Shown: piece by piece, positions 33,175 through 43,491 of the stretch
Position numbering within the stretch: position 1 is the stretch's first letter
How the letters are laid out: each line of letters starts with the position of its first letter
NCBI RefSeq assembly: GCF_014649395.1
Contig: NZ_BMSY01000017.1
Span: 62,001 to 126,000 of the forward strand
Source of the DNA: Streptomyces aureoverticillatus
GTDB taxonomy: Bacteria; Actinomycetota; Actinomycetes; Streptomycetales; Streptomycetaceae
Length of the DNA: 64,000 bases
Direction of reading: 5' to 3'
Translations under genes and position numbers: made by a program
Notes under the pieces: generated by a model
What the model saw: only the letters and a program-made list of their open reading frames with translations
What the model was told of the DNA's origin: nothing
Database searches by the model: none

Positions 33175-36100
33175 TCAGCCCCTGCGCGCCCGCAGCGTCA
33201 CCAGCTCGAACGGCCGCAGCGACACGGACACGACGGCTCCGTCCCGCTCCGGAGCCGATGTCCCCTCCAGCGGCCGCTCGAGCAGGTCGGTCACGGCGAC
33301 GGAACCCACCTCGAAGCCGAAGGTGAGCCGGGCCCGGGCGCGCCCGCCCCGGGCTTCGTGGAAGCGGACGATCACATCCCCGCTGCCGTCGTCCGCGAGC
33401 TTCACCGCCGTGACGACCACGGCGTCGTCGTCGACGGTCACCAAGGGGGCGACCTCCGCGCCGCTCCCGGTGACCCGCCGCTCGGGCAGGTTGATCCGGT
33501 ACCCCGCGCGCACGGCGTCAAGCACATCCGCCCCGGGCACCAGCGCGTGCCGGAACCGGTGCACGCCCTGGTCGGTCTCCGGGTCGGGGAACCGCGGCGC
33601 CCGCAGCAGCGACACCCGCACGGTCGTGGTGGTACCGGCGTCCGCGTCCCGCACGGCACGGGTGACGTCGTGGCCGTACGTCGAGTCGTTGACGAGAGCG
33701 ACGCCCCAGCCGGGCTCCTCGACGTGCACGAAGCGGTGGTTGCACGCCTCGAACTTGGCGGCTTCCCAGCTGGTGTTGGTGTGGGTGGGCCGGTAGAAGT
33801 GGCCGAACTGCGTCTCGGAGGCGTACCGCTCGGCGTGCACGTCGAGCGGGAAGGCCAGCTTGAGGAACTTCTCCGTCTCGTGCCAGTCGACCTCGGTGTC
33901 GATGTCCAGGCGCCGCTCGCCCGACGCGAGCGTCAGGACCTGCGTCATGCGGGAGTCGCCGAAGCGGCGCACGACCCGCACCGAGGCACCCTCGCCCGGC
34001 ACGACCTCCTCCACGTCCGTGAGGTCGCTGACGGAGTGGCGGTAGAACTCGTCGACGTCCCAGGCGTCCCACATGTTCGGGAAGTCGGCGTGCAGTTGGG
34101 GCAGGTTGGCGGCGTGGCCGGGGGCGACGGTCTCGCGCCCGGCGGCGATGTCGTACGCCGAGACGACGAGCCCGCGGGCGTCGATCTCGACGCGCAGCAG
34201 ACCGTTGTCGAGGACGTAGCCGCCGTCCGCGCGCGCGGCGATCGCCGACTGCCCGACGGCGACGGGCGTTCCGGCGCCGCCCGCCGCGACGCCGGCACGC
34301 GGGTGCGGCGCGGAGTTGAAGACGAGGGTGCGGCCGCCGTCACCCGCGAGGGCCTTCTGCGCGGCGGCGATGACGGCGTTCAGGTCCGCCGCCACCGCCG
34401 CGTACGTGGCGCGGGCCTCGCGGTGCACCCAGGCGATGGACGAGCCGGGCAGGATGTCGTGGAACTGGTGCAGCAGCACCGTCTTCCAGATGCGGTCCAA
34501 CTCCTCGTACGGGTACGGGAATCCGGCCCGGACCGCGGCCGTCGCCGCCCACAGCTCGGCCTCGCGCAGCAGGTGTTCGCTGCGGCGGTTGCCCTGCTTG
34601 GTGCCGGCCTGGCTGGTGAGGGTGGCCCGGTGCAGCTCCAGGTAGAGCTCGCCGACCCACACCGGCGCGTTCGGATACTCGGCCTCGGCCTTCTCGAAGA
34701 ACGCGGCCGGGGTCTCCCACCGGACGGTGGCCGAGCCCTCCAGGTTCCGCAGCCGCGCCGCCTTCGCGATCATCTCGCGGGTCGTGCCGCCCCCGCCGTC
34801 GCCCCAGCCGGTGGGCGCCAGCGAGTGCCGGGCGACGCCCTTGTCCTTGAAGTTCCGTGCCGCGTGGGCGATTTCGCTGCCCTTCATGGCGCAGTTGTAC
34901 GTGTCGACCGGCGGGAAGTGCGTGAAGATCCGGGTGCCGTCGATGCCCTCCCACTGGAACGTGTGGTGCGGGAACTTGTTGGTCTGCGACCACGAGATCT
35001 TCTGTGTGAGCAGCCACTTGGCACCGGCGGCCTTGATGATCTGCGGCAGCCCCGCCGCGAAGCCGAAGGTGTCCGGCAGCCACGCCTCGTCGTTCTCGAC
35101 GCCGAACTCCTCCAGGAAGAACCGCTTCCCGTGCACGAACTGACGGGCCATCGCCTCCGAGCCCGGCATGTTCGTGTCCGACTCGACCCACATGCCGCCG
35201 GTCGGCACGAAGCGCCCGTCCGCGACGGCCTTCTTGACCTTGGCCCACACCTCGGGCCGGTGCTCCTTGATCCACGCCCACTGCTGCGCCTGCGACATGG
35301 CGAACACGAAGTCCGGCTCGTCCTCGAGCAGCGCCGTCATGTTGGACGTCGTACGCGCCACCTTGCGCACCGTCTCGCGCAGCGGCCACAGCCACGCCGA
35401 GTCGATGTGCGCGTGGCCGACGGCGCTGACGCGGTGCGCGGAGTCGTGCGCGGGGGCGGCGAGCACGGCTTCGAGCTCGGACCGTGCCGCGGCCGCCGTG
35501 CCGTTGACGTCCTGGAGGTCGACGGCGTCCAGGGCGCGGTCGACGGCCCGCAGGATCTCGTGGCGGCGGCCGGAGTCCTCCGGCAGCTCCTGCATCAGCT
35601 CGCCGAGGACCTCCAGGTCGATCGCGAGCCGCCACACCGTCTCGTCGAAGACGGCGAGGTCCATGCGTTCCAGGCGGTACTGCGGTTCGGTGCCCGCTGT
35701 CTCCTTGTCGCCCAGCTGCGTGGGCAGGAAGGGGTGGTAGTCCAGGATGACCGGGTTGGAGGCGGCCTCGATGTGCAGGCGGACCTCCTCGCCGCCCTTC
35801 GCCGGGGCGGCGACGCGCACCCACTGGTTGCGTGGGTTGAGGCCCTTCACCGGGGTGCCGTCGGGGCGGTACACCAGGCCCTCGCACTGGAAGCCCGGCA
35901 TGTTCTCGTCGAAGCCGAGGTCGAGGATCGCCTCGACCGTTCTGCCCGCCCACTCGGGCGGGACCGTGCCCGTCACCCGGAACCAGCTCGTGCCCCACGG
36001 CGCGCCCCAGCGGGTGCCCGTCTCTATCGGCTCGGGGTCGGCGGCGAGGCCTTCTGCGACCGGGACCGGTTCGCCCGGGGCGTTCCAGACGGCGATGTCC

Positions 36101-36192
36101 AGGGGGACGGAGTGGGGGTATACGGCGGGGCGGATGCGCTCGTCCAGGACGCGCTTGAGGCGCCCCTCGACGAGGCGGCGGTCGTCGTGCAT
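33175..36192 (-). CDS. GH38 alpha-mannosidase (cytosolic)
   Basis: A 1005-residue retaining alpha-mannosidase of the GH38 family, length typical. The N-terminal beta domain precedes the catalytic barrel with the zinc motif GHAHIDSAW (His262, Asp264) and the nucleophile Asp339 in GGMWVESDTNMPG. Further conserved blocks include WLPDTFGFAAGLPQI and the C-terminal beta domains. There is no signal peptide, so it acts on imported manno-oligosaccharides. Start ATG 36192. A GH5 enzyme and a sugar importer follow upstream on the same strand, an arrangement seen in N-glycan utilisation loci of other actinobacteria such as Bifidobacterium longum (from memory). Confidence 0.92.
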   Translation of the reverse strand: MHDDRRLVEGRLKRVLDERIRPAVYPHSVPLDIAVWNAPGEPVPVAEGLAADPEPIETGTRWGAPWGTSWFRVTGTVPPEWAGRTVEAILDLGFDENMPGFQCEGLVYRPDGTPVKGLNPRNQWVRVAAPAKGGEEVRLHIEAASNPVILDYHPFLPTQLGDKETAGTEPQYRLERMDLAVFDETVWRLAIDLEVLGELMQELPEDSGRRHEILRAVDRALDAVDLQDVNGTAAAARSELEAVLAAPAHDSAHRVSAVGHAHIDSAWLWPLRETVRKVARTTSNMTALLEDEPDFVFAMSQAQQWAWIKEHRPEVWAKVKKAVADGRFVPTGGMWVESDTNMPGSEAMARQFVHGKRFFLEEFGVENDEAWLPDTFGFAAGLPQIIKAAGAKWLLTQKISWSQTNKFPHHTFQWEGIDGTRIFTHFPPVDTYNCAMKGSEIAHAARNFKDKGVARHSLAPTGWGDGGGGTTREMIAKAARLRNLEGSATVRWETPAAFFEKAEAEYPNAPVWVGELYLELHRATLTSQAGTKQGNRRSEHLLREAELWAATAAVRAGFPYPYEELDRIWKTVLLHQFHDILPGSSIAWVHREARATYAAVAADLNAVIAAAQKALAGDGGRTLVFNSAPHPRAGVAAGGAGTPVAVGQSAIAARADGGYVLDNGLLRVEIDARGLVVSAYDIAAGRETVAPGHAANLPQLHADFPNMWDAWDVDEFYRHSVSDLTDVEEVVPGEGASVRVVRRFGDSRMTQVLTLASGERRLDIDTEVDWHETEKFLKLAFPLDVHAERYASETQFGHFYRPTHTNTSWEAAKFEACNHRFVHVEEPGWGVALVNDSTYGHDVTRAVRDADAGTTTTVRVSLLRAPRFPDPETDQGVHRFRHALVPGADVLDAVRAGYRINLPERRVTGSGAEVAPLVTVDDDAVVVTAVKLADDGSGDVIVRFHEARGGRARARLTFGFEVGSVAVTDLLERPLEGTSAPERDGAVVSVSLRPFELVTLRARRG

Positions 36193-36240
36193 GTGGCTGT
36201 CTCCGTTTCGCGGCGTTCGGTGGGTGGGGGGTAGCCCTCG

Positions 36241-36431
36241 CGGGGGGCGCCCCGGTCCCGCCCCTTCCCGTAACCAGGGGGCTGCCGCCCCCTGGACCCC
36301 CGCCATCGGCCTGAACGGCCTCGTCCTCAATCGCCGGACGGGCTGGAGGGTGCCAGGGTGTGCCGACTACGTCCTGGTGGGGCGGCAAGGGCGGGCGGGT
36401 GGGAAAGGGGGTCTGGGGGCGGAGCCCCCAG
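36241..36431. repeat. Cluster of Streptomyces intergenic repeat motifs
   Basis: Three motifs occur in the 244-nt gap between the GH38 and GH5 genes. A 9-bp hairpin (CCAGGGGGC at 36274 with GCCCCCTGG to 36295) comes first. A TCGTCCTCAATCGCCGGACG block at 36321-36340 is, from memory, a very common Streptomyces repeat. A second hairpin follows (CTGGGGGC-GGA-GCCCCCAG, 36413-36431), which could end the GH5 transcript. Confidence 0.6.
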
Positions 36432-36436
36432 GGACC

Positions 36437-37714
36437 TCAGCCGAGGACTTCAGGCGCCCGCACCACCTCCCGAATGCCCCGCGCAGCGAGATGCGCAATG
36501 TCACCCGCCCGCTCCGCGAGGACAAGCGTCGGCCGAACCCCGTCGGCGGCCAGCCGGGCGAACGCCTCGAACACCGCCCCACCGGGCGCGCACACGGACC
36601 TGGCCGCGAAGTCGGGACCGACGTCGACGACGAGCGCCGTCGTCCGGGGCACGGGGGCGTACACCGCACCCCGCGCCTCCTTGGCGAGACGAGCCAACGC
36701 CTCCCCCGCGGGCTTCACCTGCCCCTCATTGGTCAACAGCCCCAGGCTGTACTCGAGTTCGGGAAAGTCGGCGAGCGACCGGGAGACGTCGTGGGAGCAC
36801 CACCACGTCACCCCCCACACGTCGGCGCAGTCGAGCGCGGCGGAAACCGTGGCCTCGGTGAAGGCGGCGGCGTCGGCGGCCGGGATGAGCGGGGCGGGCG
36901 CGCCGACCTCCTGGAGCCACACGGGCCGGCGAGGCTCCAGGGCCCACGCCTTGGAGAGCTCGATCATGTACGCGGCGTGCTGTCCGGTCGCCACGCCGTC
37001 CCGCCCGTGCCGCTGCGCGGTGCCGTTGAACACCCACGAGTGCACCGCCGTGACGGCCCCGAGCCGCGCGGCCTGCGCGGGCGTGAACGGCTGGTCGTCC
37101 TGGTACCAGGCGGCGTCGTACTCGGCGTGCAGATGCAGCCGCCCGGGGGCGCCCTCCTCGCAGGCGGACAGCACGGCGCGCAGCCAGGCGTCCGCCTGCT
37201 CCGGCGTGATGCGGTCGGGGTCGGGGTGCGGCTCGGCCGCGAACTGGTTGATCTCGTTGCCGATGGTCATGCCGATGAAGTTGGGCCGGTCGGCGAGCGC
37301 CGCGGCGAGGGTGCGCAGGTACTCCCGCTGACCGGACACCACCTCCGGGTCGGTGAAGAGGTTGCGCCGGTGCCAGGTCTGCGTCCACGCGGGCAGGAAG
37401 TCGAAGCTCGACAGATGACCCTGGAGGCCGTCGACGTTCACGTCGAGCCCGCGCTCGGCGGCGGCGTCGGCGAGCGCGACGAGCTGCTCGACGGCGCGCG
37501 GCCGGATCAGGGTGCGGTTGGGCTGGAAGTACGGCCAGATGGGGAAGACCCGGACGTGGTCGAGGCCGAGCGCGGCGACGGCGTCGAGGTCACGACGTAC
37601 GGCGTCGATGTCGAAGTCGAGCCAGTGGTGGAACCACCCCTGGCTGGGCGTGTAGTTGGCGCCGAAGCGGGGCGCGGCTGCGGGTGCCGCGCCGGGCAGG
37701 TCGTCAGAGGTCAA
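36437..37714 (-). CDS. GH5-type glycosidase, possibly GH5_18 beta-mannosidase
   Basis: A 425-residue retaining (beta/alpha)8 glycosidase. The acid/base Glu154 lies in GMTIGNEINQF and the nucleophile Glu269 in VWLQEVGAP, both at the ends of strands as expected of clan GH-A. GANYTPSQGWFHHWLDFD at the N-terminus and WGVTWWCSHDVS are further family-like blocks. No signal peptide. The subfamily call is from memory: GH5_18 enzymes cleave Man-beta-1,4-GlcNAc from the N-glycan core and sit beside GH38 and ABC genes, as here. The start codon appears to be TTG 37714 with AGGA upstream; no in-frame ATG lies near. A GH5 of another specificity is possible. Confidence 0.75.
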   Translation of the reverse strand: MTSDDLPGAAPAAAPRFGANYTPSQGWFHHWLDFDIDAVRRDLDAVAALGLDHVRVFPIWPYFQPNRTLIRPRAVEQLVALADAAAERGLDVNVDGLQGHLSSFDFLPAWTQTWHRRNLFTDPEVVSGQREYLRTLAAALADRPNFIGMTIGNEINQFAAEPHPDPDRITPEQADAWLRAVLSACEEGAPGRLHLHAEYDAAWYQDDQPFTPAQAARLGAVTAVHSWVFNGTAQRHGRDGVATGQHAAYMIELSKAWALEPRRPVWLQEVGAPAPLIPAADAAAFTEATVSAALDCADVWGVTWWCSHDVSRSLADFPELEYSLGLLTNEGQVKPAGEALARLAKEARGAVYAPVPRTTALVVDVGPDFAARSVCAPGGAVFEAFARLAADGVRPTLVLAERAGDIAHLAARGIREVVRAPEVLG

Positions 37715-37798
37715 TGCGGATCCTGGTTCTGGGAGCGGGGCGGTGCGGGCGGCACGAGGGCCGGACTGCGACGTGGGGCGGCAGGGGGCTTCGCAGGC

Positions 37799-38727
<929 letters not shown>

Positions 38728-38728
<1 letters not shown>

Positions 38729-39708
38729 CACTTGTCCTCCTTCCGGTCCGCGCGCAGCACGAGCAGCATCAGCGCGACGGTGACGACGAAGATGACCACG
38801 GAGATCGCGGAGGCGTAGCCGACGCGGCCGGTCAGGCCGGTGCCGGTGCGCTGCACGAGCATCACGAGGGTGGTGTCCTCACCCGCGGGGCCGCCGGTCG
38901 GGCCCGCCATCAGATACACCTCGGAGAAGACCTTGAACGCGGCCACCGAGGACAGCGCGGCGACGAGCACCATGGTGGAGCGCACCGCGGGGACGGTGAC
39001 GGAGAGGAACCGGCGCACCGGCCCGGCGCCGTCCACGGCGGCGGCCTCGTGCAGTTCGCGGGGCACGTTCGCGAGCGCGGCGAGGTAAATGATCATGTAG
39101 TAGCCGAGGCCCTTCCAGACCGTGACGGCCATGGCGGAGAACAGCAGCAGCCACTGGTCGCTGAGGAAGCCGACCTTGCCCGCGCCCACCGCCTCCAGGA
39201 CGGCGTTCACCAGGCCGCGTTCGTCGAGCATCCACACCCAGATCAGGCCGACCACGACGATGGAGGCGACCACCGGTGTGTAGAAGGCCGACCGGAAGAA
39301 CGTGATGCCGGGGATCTGCTTCTGCACGAGCAGCGCGAGCAGCAGCGGCAGCACGACGAGCGCGGGCACCACCACGAGGACGTACAGCGTGCTGTTGCGC
39401 AGGCCGATCCAGAACATGTCGTCGTGCAGCAGCTCGCGGAAGTTGGCGAGCCCGACGTACTTGCCCTCCACCAACTGCCGTTTGTCCGTGAAGGAGTTGA
39501 TGACCGTGCCGACGAACGGATAGAGAATGAACACACCGACGATCGCGAGGCCCGGGGCGGCGAACAGCCAGGGGCTGGTGACCAGTTGGCGGCGGATGCG
39601 GCGCGGCCGCGGGGCGGCGGTGTCGGCCGGCCGCGAGCGGCGCCCGGAGGCCGACGGCCCCGGGGCGCCCGTGGCGGCCGGTACGGAGGCGGCTGCTGTG
39701 CTCTTCAT
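38728..39708 (-). CDS. CUT1 sugar ABC permease (MalF type)
   Basis: The first membrane subunit, 326 residues, with a long Pro/Arg-rich cytosolic N-terminus and six helices. The EAA loop reads HEAAAVDGAGPVRRFLSVTVPA. The N-terminal helix region LFAAPGLAIVGVFILYPFVGTVINSFTD is typical of the MalF/UgpA group. It is read after the binding-protein gene (11-nt gap) and overlaps the second permease gene. Expected to move oligosaccharides released by the extracellular glycosidases. Confidence 0.9.
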
Positions 39709-39719
39709 GGGATCGGTGC

Positions 39720-41042
39720 TCAGCTCTGCTTCAGCAGCCGGTCGCAGGCCTTGACAGCGTTGTCAAGCGCTTCCTTGGGGCTCTGCTTTCCTTGCAGCGC
39801 GCGGGCGACGGCGTTGCGCAGCTCCACCTTCATCTGCTCGCTGAACAGCACGGGCGTGTAGTTCACCGCGGTCTTCAGGGACTTGGCGGCGGCGATCCGC
39901 ACCCGGGTCTCGTCCGTGCCGTCCGCCTTGGTGAAGTACGGGTCGTCCAGGGAGCCCTTGGTGCTCGGGAAGATGGCGACCTTCTTGGCGAAGGACATCT
40001 GGCGCTGCGCGTCGGTGACGAAGTGCGCGAAGGCGACGGCGGCGGGCGTGTGCTTGGTGCGGGTGTTCACCATGACGCCCATCACGTACATGTTGTCCTT
40101 GCCGGTGTTGCTGATCTGCGGCGTGATGCCGATGTTCTCGTACAGCCGGGGCGCGTCCTTCTTGAACTTCTCCAGGTCGAGCGCGCTGCCCGGGTTCATG
40201 GCGACGGCCTCGGTGAGGAACTTCTTGCCGGTCGACTCGGGGGTCGCGGTGAGCGCCTGGCCGTCCAGCGCCTTGGCGTCGTACAACTCCTTGTACTTGG
40301 TGAGGAGTTCGACGCCCTTGGCGTCGTTGAAGGTGAAGCCGGTGCCTTCCTTGTTCATCAGCGGCACGCCGTAGCGGCCGAAGTCCTCGATGGTGGGGAC
40401 GTTGGCGAGGGTGGCGACCTTGCCCTTGCTCTTCTTCGCCAGTTCCTCGGCGTCGGTGAACAGCTCGTCGAAGGTCTTCGGCGGCTTGTCCGCGTCCAGG
40501 CCCGCGTCCTTGAAGAGGCGCTTGTTGTAGAACAGCGGCCCGGTGTTCAGGTACCAGGGGAAGGCGTACGTTCCCTCCATGCCCGGCACCTGGTGGCTCT
40601 TCCAGGCGCCCGGCAGGTACTCCTTCTCGTACTTCCCGGCCGACTTGTCCAGGTCGAGGGCGAGGCCGGCCTTGGCGAGCGGGGCCACCAGGTCGGGCGA
40701 GACGTTCACGACGTCGGGCAGCGTGCCGCCGGCCGCGTCCGCGCTGATCTTGTCGGCGTAGCCCTCGCCGGGCTGGTCGACCCACTTCACCTTCGCGTCG
40801 GGGTACTTCTGCTCGAAGTCGTCGATCAGACCCTCGAAGTACGACTTGAAGTTGGCCTTCAGGTTCCAGGTCTGGAAGGTGATCTCGCCCTCGACCTTGC
40901 CGGAGGCGTCGGCCGAGCCGCTGTCGTCGCCACCGCCGCAGGCGCTCAGGGCCAGCAGGGCGGCGGCGAGGGCGGCGGCGGTGACCGCCCGGCGAGGACT
41001 GCGGGATATCCGGGGACTCCGGGAACTCCGGGAATTACGCAC
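39720..41042 (-). CDS. Sugar-binding lipoprotein of the CUT1 importer
   Basis: The extracellular solute-binding protein (family 1), 440 residues. A Ser/Arg-rich n-region and a hydrophobic core end in the lipobox LALSACGG. Body motifs such as ITFQTWN, DVVNVSPDLVAPL, FPWYLNTGPLFYNK and the hinge region MNPGSALD are normal for oligosaccharide binders. The start is GTG 41042 with AAGGAG 9 nt upstream. It is first in the binding-protein, MalF, MalG, GH5, GH38 order, consistent with one operon reading toward GH38. The ligand is unknown; N-glycan-derived manno-oligosaccharides are the best guess. Confidence 0.9.
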   Translation of the reverse strand: MRNSRSSRSPRISRSPRRAVTAAALAAALLALSACGGGDDSGSADASGKVEGEITFQTWNLKANFKSYFEGLIDDFEQKYPDAKVKWVDQPGEGYADKISADAAGGTLPDVVNVSPDLVAPLAKAGLALDLDKSAGKYEKEYLPGAWKSHQVPGMEGTYAFPWYLNTGPLFYNKRLFKDAGLDADKPPKTFDELFTDAEELAKKSKGKVATLANVPTIEDFGRYGVPLMNKEGTGFTFNDAKGVELLTKYKELYDAKALDGQALTATPESTGKKFLTEAVAMNPGSALDLEKFKKDAPRLYENIGITPQISNTGKDNMYVMGVMVNTRTKHTPAAVAFAHFVTDAQRQMSFAKKVAIFPSTKGSLDDPYFTKADGTDETRVRIAAAKSLKTAVNYTPVLFSEQMKVELRNAVARALQGKQSPKEALDNAVKACDRLLKQS

Positions 41043-41404
41043 GGTGAACGGCTCCTTTGCTCGGCCCGGCGTGGGCGGCCGCGACGACGGCGGCGTCGTC
41101 GGCCGCGTCGAATCGCACCGAGGCAGACCCTGCACGGAGCGGAAGTGAAAAGTCAATGGATAGGCGGCAATTTGCAGTGCGTGCGGCCGTTCGCTGGCAC
41201 GAACTAGCAGGTCAGCAAGGTTTGTTGAATGCCTTGCCATGGAGGACTAATGCGCTTTAGGCTGTGCCAGCTCAAGCGCATTAGTACGTACGTCGCCGAG
41301 CCGCCGGACATACCCGGCGGGCCGTGGGAGTACGCGGCGCCGATGCGCGCGCACCGCGCGGCAGGGACCCCGCGGGCGACTCCGCGGGCGGAAAGGGGCA
41401 ACGG
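41043..41404. other. 362-nt divergent control region of the sugar importer and LacI gene
   Basis: It holds the start regions of the importer operon (minus) and the LacI regulator (plus). A 12-nt inverted pair at 41246-41257 and 41274-41285 is the strongest signal, and a weaker GCAAGG/CCTTGC pair lies at 41215-41237. No open frame with a ribosome site is seen. Confidence 0.6.
41246..41285. promoter_or_regulatory. Paired inverted LacI-type operator sites
   Basis: ACTAATGCGCTT (41246-41257) and AAGCGCATTAGT (41274-41285) are exact inverted copies, 27-28 bp apart centre to centre. Each contains a GCGC core flanked by near-palindromic AA/TT, the style of LacI-family half-operators. They are placed to control both the importer operon and the LacI gene itself. 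Confidence 0.6.
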
Positions 41405-42463
41405 GTGCAAGGCAAGCGGTCACCGGCACGCCGGCCGACCATGAAGGACATCGCGCGGCGCGCCGGGGTCTCCGAGAGCGCCGTCTCCTTCGCGCTCAAC
41501 GACCGTCCCGGGGTCTCCGACATCACCCGTGACCGGGTGCGCAGGGTCGCCGAGCAGTTGGGCTGGCGGCCGAGCACGGCGGCACGCGCCCTGTCGGGCG
41601 AGGGTGCGGCGACGGTCGGCCTGGTGGTGGCCCGGCCCGCGGCCACCCTCGGGGTCGACTCGTTCTTCCTCCAGCTCATCTCGGGCATCCAGGAGGTCCT
41701 GGCCGAGCGCCAACTGGGCCTCCTCTTCCAGGTGGTGGAGGACGTCGCCGCGGAGTGCGCGGTGTACCGGCGGTGGTGGGCCGAGCACCGGGTCGACGGC
41801 GTCCTCGTCGTGGACCCGCGCACGGACGACCCGCGGCCCGCGCTCCTGGAGGAGCTGGGCCTGCCGGCGGTCGTCACCGGCGGCGTGCCCGATCCCGAGC
41901 GGCCGTTGCGTCCCGGTCAGTCCACGGTCTGGGCGGACGACGCGGGCGCCATGGAGTCCGTCGTGGGCCGTCTGCACGCGCTCGGCCACCGCCGCGTCGT
42001 GCACATCGCCGGGCTGCCCGGTCTCGCGCACACCGAGCGGCGCATCCGCACGCTGCGGGCGGAGGCCGAGCGGCGCGGGCTCACCGAGGTGCGGTCGGTG
42101 ACCACGGACTACTCCGACGCGGAGGGCGCGGCGGTCACGCGCCGGGTCCTCGGCTCGGACTCGCCGCCGACGGCGCTCGTGTACGACAACGACGTGATGG
42201 CCGTGGCCGGGGTGGCCGCGGCGGCCTCCCTCGGCTTCGCGGTGCCGGACGCGGTGTCCGTGGTGGCCTGGGAGGACTCGGCGCTGTGCCGGATGGTGCA
42301 TCCGTGGCTCACCGCGCTGTCCCGCGACACGGTGTCCTTCGGGCGGACGGCGGCACGGGAGCTGCTCGGGCTCCTGGACGACGGGCCGTCGGGGACGGTG
42401 CAGGTGCCGTTGCCTCGGCTGATCGAGCGGGAGAGCACGGGGGTGGTGCGCGGGGCGGGGTGA
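41405..42463 (+). CDS. LacI-family transcriptional regulator
   Basis: A 352-residue sugar-responsive repressor. The DNA-binding part is clear: MKDIARRAGVSESAVSFALN and the hinge helix RPSTAARALSG. The C-terminal periplasmic-binding-like domain runs to the end (FAVPDAVSVVAWEDSAL). I chose GTG 41405, with GGAAAGGGG upstream; ATG 41441 would remove a basic 12-residue leader. It diverges from the sugar importer and is followed by a phosphotransferase gene 47 nt later. It probably represses the importer/GH5/GH38 operon until its inducing sugar is present. Confidence 0.9.
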   Translation: MQGKRSPARRPTMKDIARRAGVSESAVSFALNDRPGVSDITRDRVRRVAEQLGWRPSTAARALSGEGAATVGLVVARPAATLGVDSFFLQLISGIQEVLAERQLGLLFQVVEDVAAECAVYRRWWAEHRVDGVLVVDPRTDDPRPALLEELGLPAVVTGGVPDPERPLRPGQSTVWADDAGAMESVVGRLHALGHRRVVHIAGLPGLAHTERRIRTLRAEAERRGLTEVRSVTTDYSDAEGAAVTRRVLGSDSPPTALVYDNDVMAVAGVAAAASLGFAVPDAVSVVAWEDSALCRMVHPWLTALSRDTVSFGRTAARELLGLLDDGPSGTVQVPLPRLIERESTGVVRGAG

Positions 42464-42510
42464 CGGGGCGCGGGCCCGGGCGCCCGCGTCGCGTCGGGGA
42501 CACTGGGGCC

Positions 42511-43440
42511 ATGGAGCTGACGGAGACACGGCGGATCGGCGAGGCGCTGGGCCGCGAGGTGGTGGGGGCACGCCCGCTGGCGGGCGGGTTCTCCCACGAG
42601 ACGTCGCTGCTGAGCGTCGCCGGCGGCGGGCAGGTGGTAGCGCGGCTCGGTGGTGCCGATCCCGCCGTGGAGGCCGCGGTGATGGCGGCGGGCCGCACCC
42701 GCGTGCCCGTGCCCGAGGTGCTGCACGTGCTGCCCGCCGAGCCCGCGTCGGATGCCCGCGCCATGATGCTCCTGGAGTACGTGCACGGCACGCCGCTCAG
42801 CCGGACGCTCGCCCTCGGCGGCGACCCCGCCGACCTGCGCGCGCTCGGCGCCGAGGTCGGCCGCGTCGTCGCCCGCGTCGGGGCGGTGACGTTCGACCGG
42901 CCCGGCTTCTTCACCGACGACCGCCTCACCGTCGGGCGGGACGAGCGGCCGTGGTCACGGCAGTTGCCGGAGATCGCCGAGGCGTGCGTGGCCGCGGCGC
43001 CCGCGGAGCGGCTCGACCCGGCGACGCGGCGGGCCTGGGTGAAGCTGTGCGAGGCTCACGCGCCCGCCCTGGAACGCGTGGACCACCAGGCGCGCCTGGT
43101 GCACGCCGACATCAACCCCAAGAACATCCTGGTGTCCCGCACGGGTTCCGGCTGGCGCGTGGACGCCGTCCTGGACTGGGAGTTCAGCTATGCGGGCTGC
43201 CCCTACGGGGACGCGGCGAACATGCTCCGGTTCGGCGACGCGTACCCCGACGGCTTCCTGGACGGCTTCCGCCGGGGCTTCCGTGACGGCCGGGCCCTGC
43301 CTGACGAGGACTGGGAGTACCTGGGCCGCGTCCTCGACATGTTCGCCCTCAGCGACCTGGTGACACGGCCGACGGGACACGAGGTCGCGGACGCGGCGGC
43401 GGAGGTGATCCGGCGGTGGACGGCGCGTCCGTTCACCTGA
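42511..43440 (+). CDS. APH-family phosphotransferase
   Basis: A 309-residue kinase-fold protein of the aminoglycoside/choline phosphotransferase family. The catalytic loop HADINPKN (HxDxxxxN) and the metal-binding VLDWEFSYAG are intact. The N-lobe has a Gly-rich PLAGGFSHET instead of a strict P-loop. The substrate could be a sugar, an aminoglycoside or a metabolite; the position after a LacI gene might hint at a sugar kinase role, but that is weak. Start ATG 42511. It ends near a 7-bp hairpin at 43459-43476. Confidence 0.82.
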   Translation: MELTETRRIGEALGREVVGARPLAGGFSHETSLLSVAGGGQVVARLGGADPAVEAAVMAAGRTRVPVPEVLHVLPAEPASDARAMMLLEYVHGTPLSRTLALGGDPADLRALGAEVGRVVARVGAVTFDRPGFFTDDRLTVGRDERPWSRQLPEIAEACVAAAPAERLDPATRRAWVKLCEAHAPALERVDHQARLVHADINPKNILVSRTGSGWRVDAVLDWEFSYAGCPYGDAANMLRFGDAYPDGFLDGFRRGFRDGRALPDEDWEYLGRVLDMFALSDLVTRPTGHEVADAAAEVIRRWTARPFT

Positions 43441-43458
43441 GGTGATGTCTGCGCACCC

Positions 43459-43476
43459 CCGCCTGCGCCCAGGCGG
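43459..43476. terminator. 7-bp hairpin between convergent genes
   Basis: CCGCCTG, loop CGCC, CAGGCGG between the phosphotransferase and methyltransferase stops. A plausible shared terminator. Confidence 0.5.
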
Positions 43477-43491
43477 ACGGGCCGACCCGGC

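Noticed and set aside
33136..36234. Plus-strand frame of over 1000 codons opposite GH38
   Set aside because: Val/Arg/Gly-rich antisense translation without motifs.
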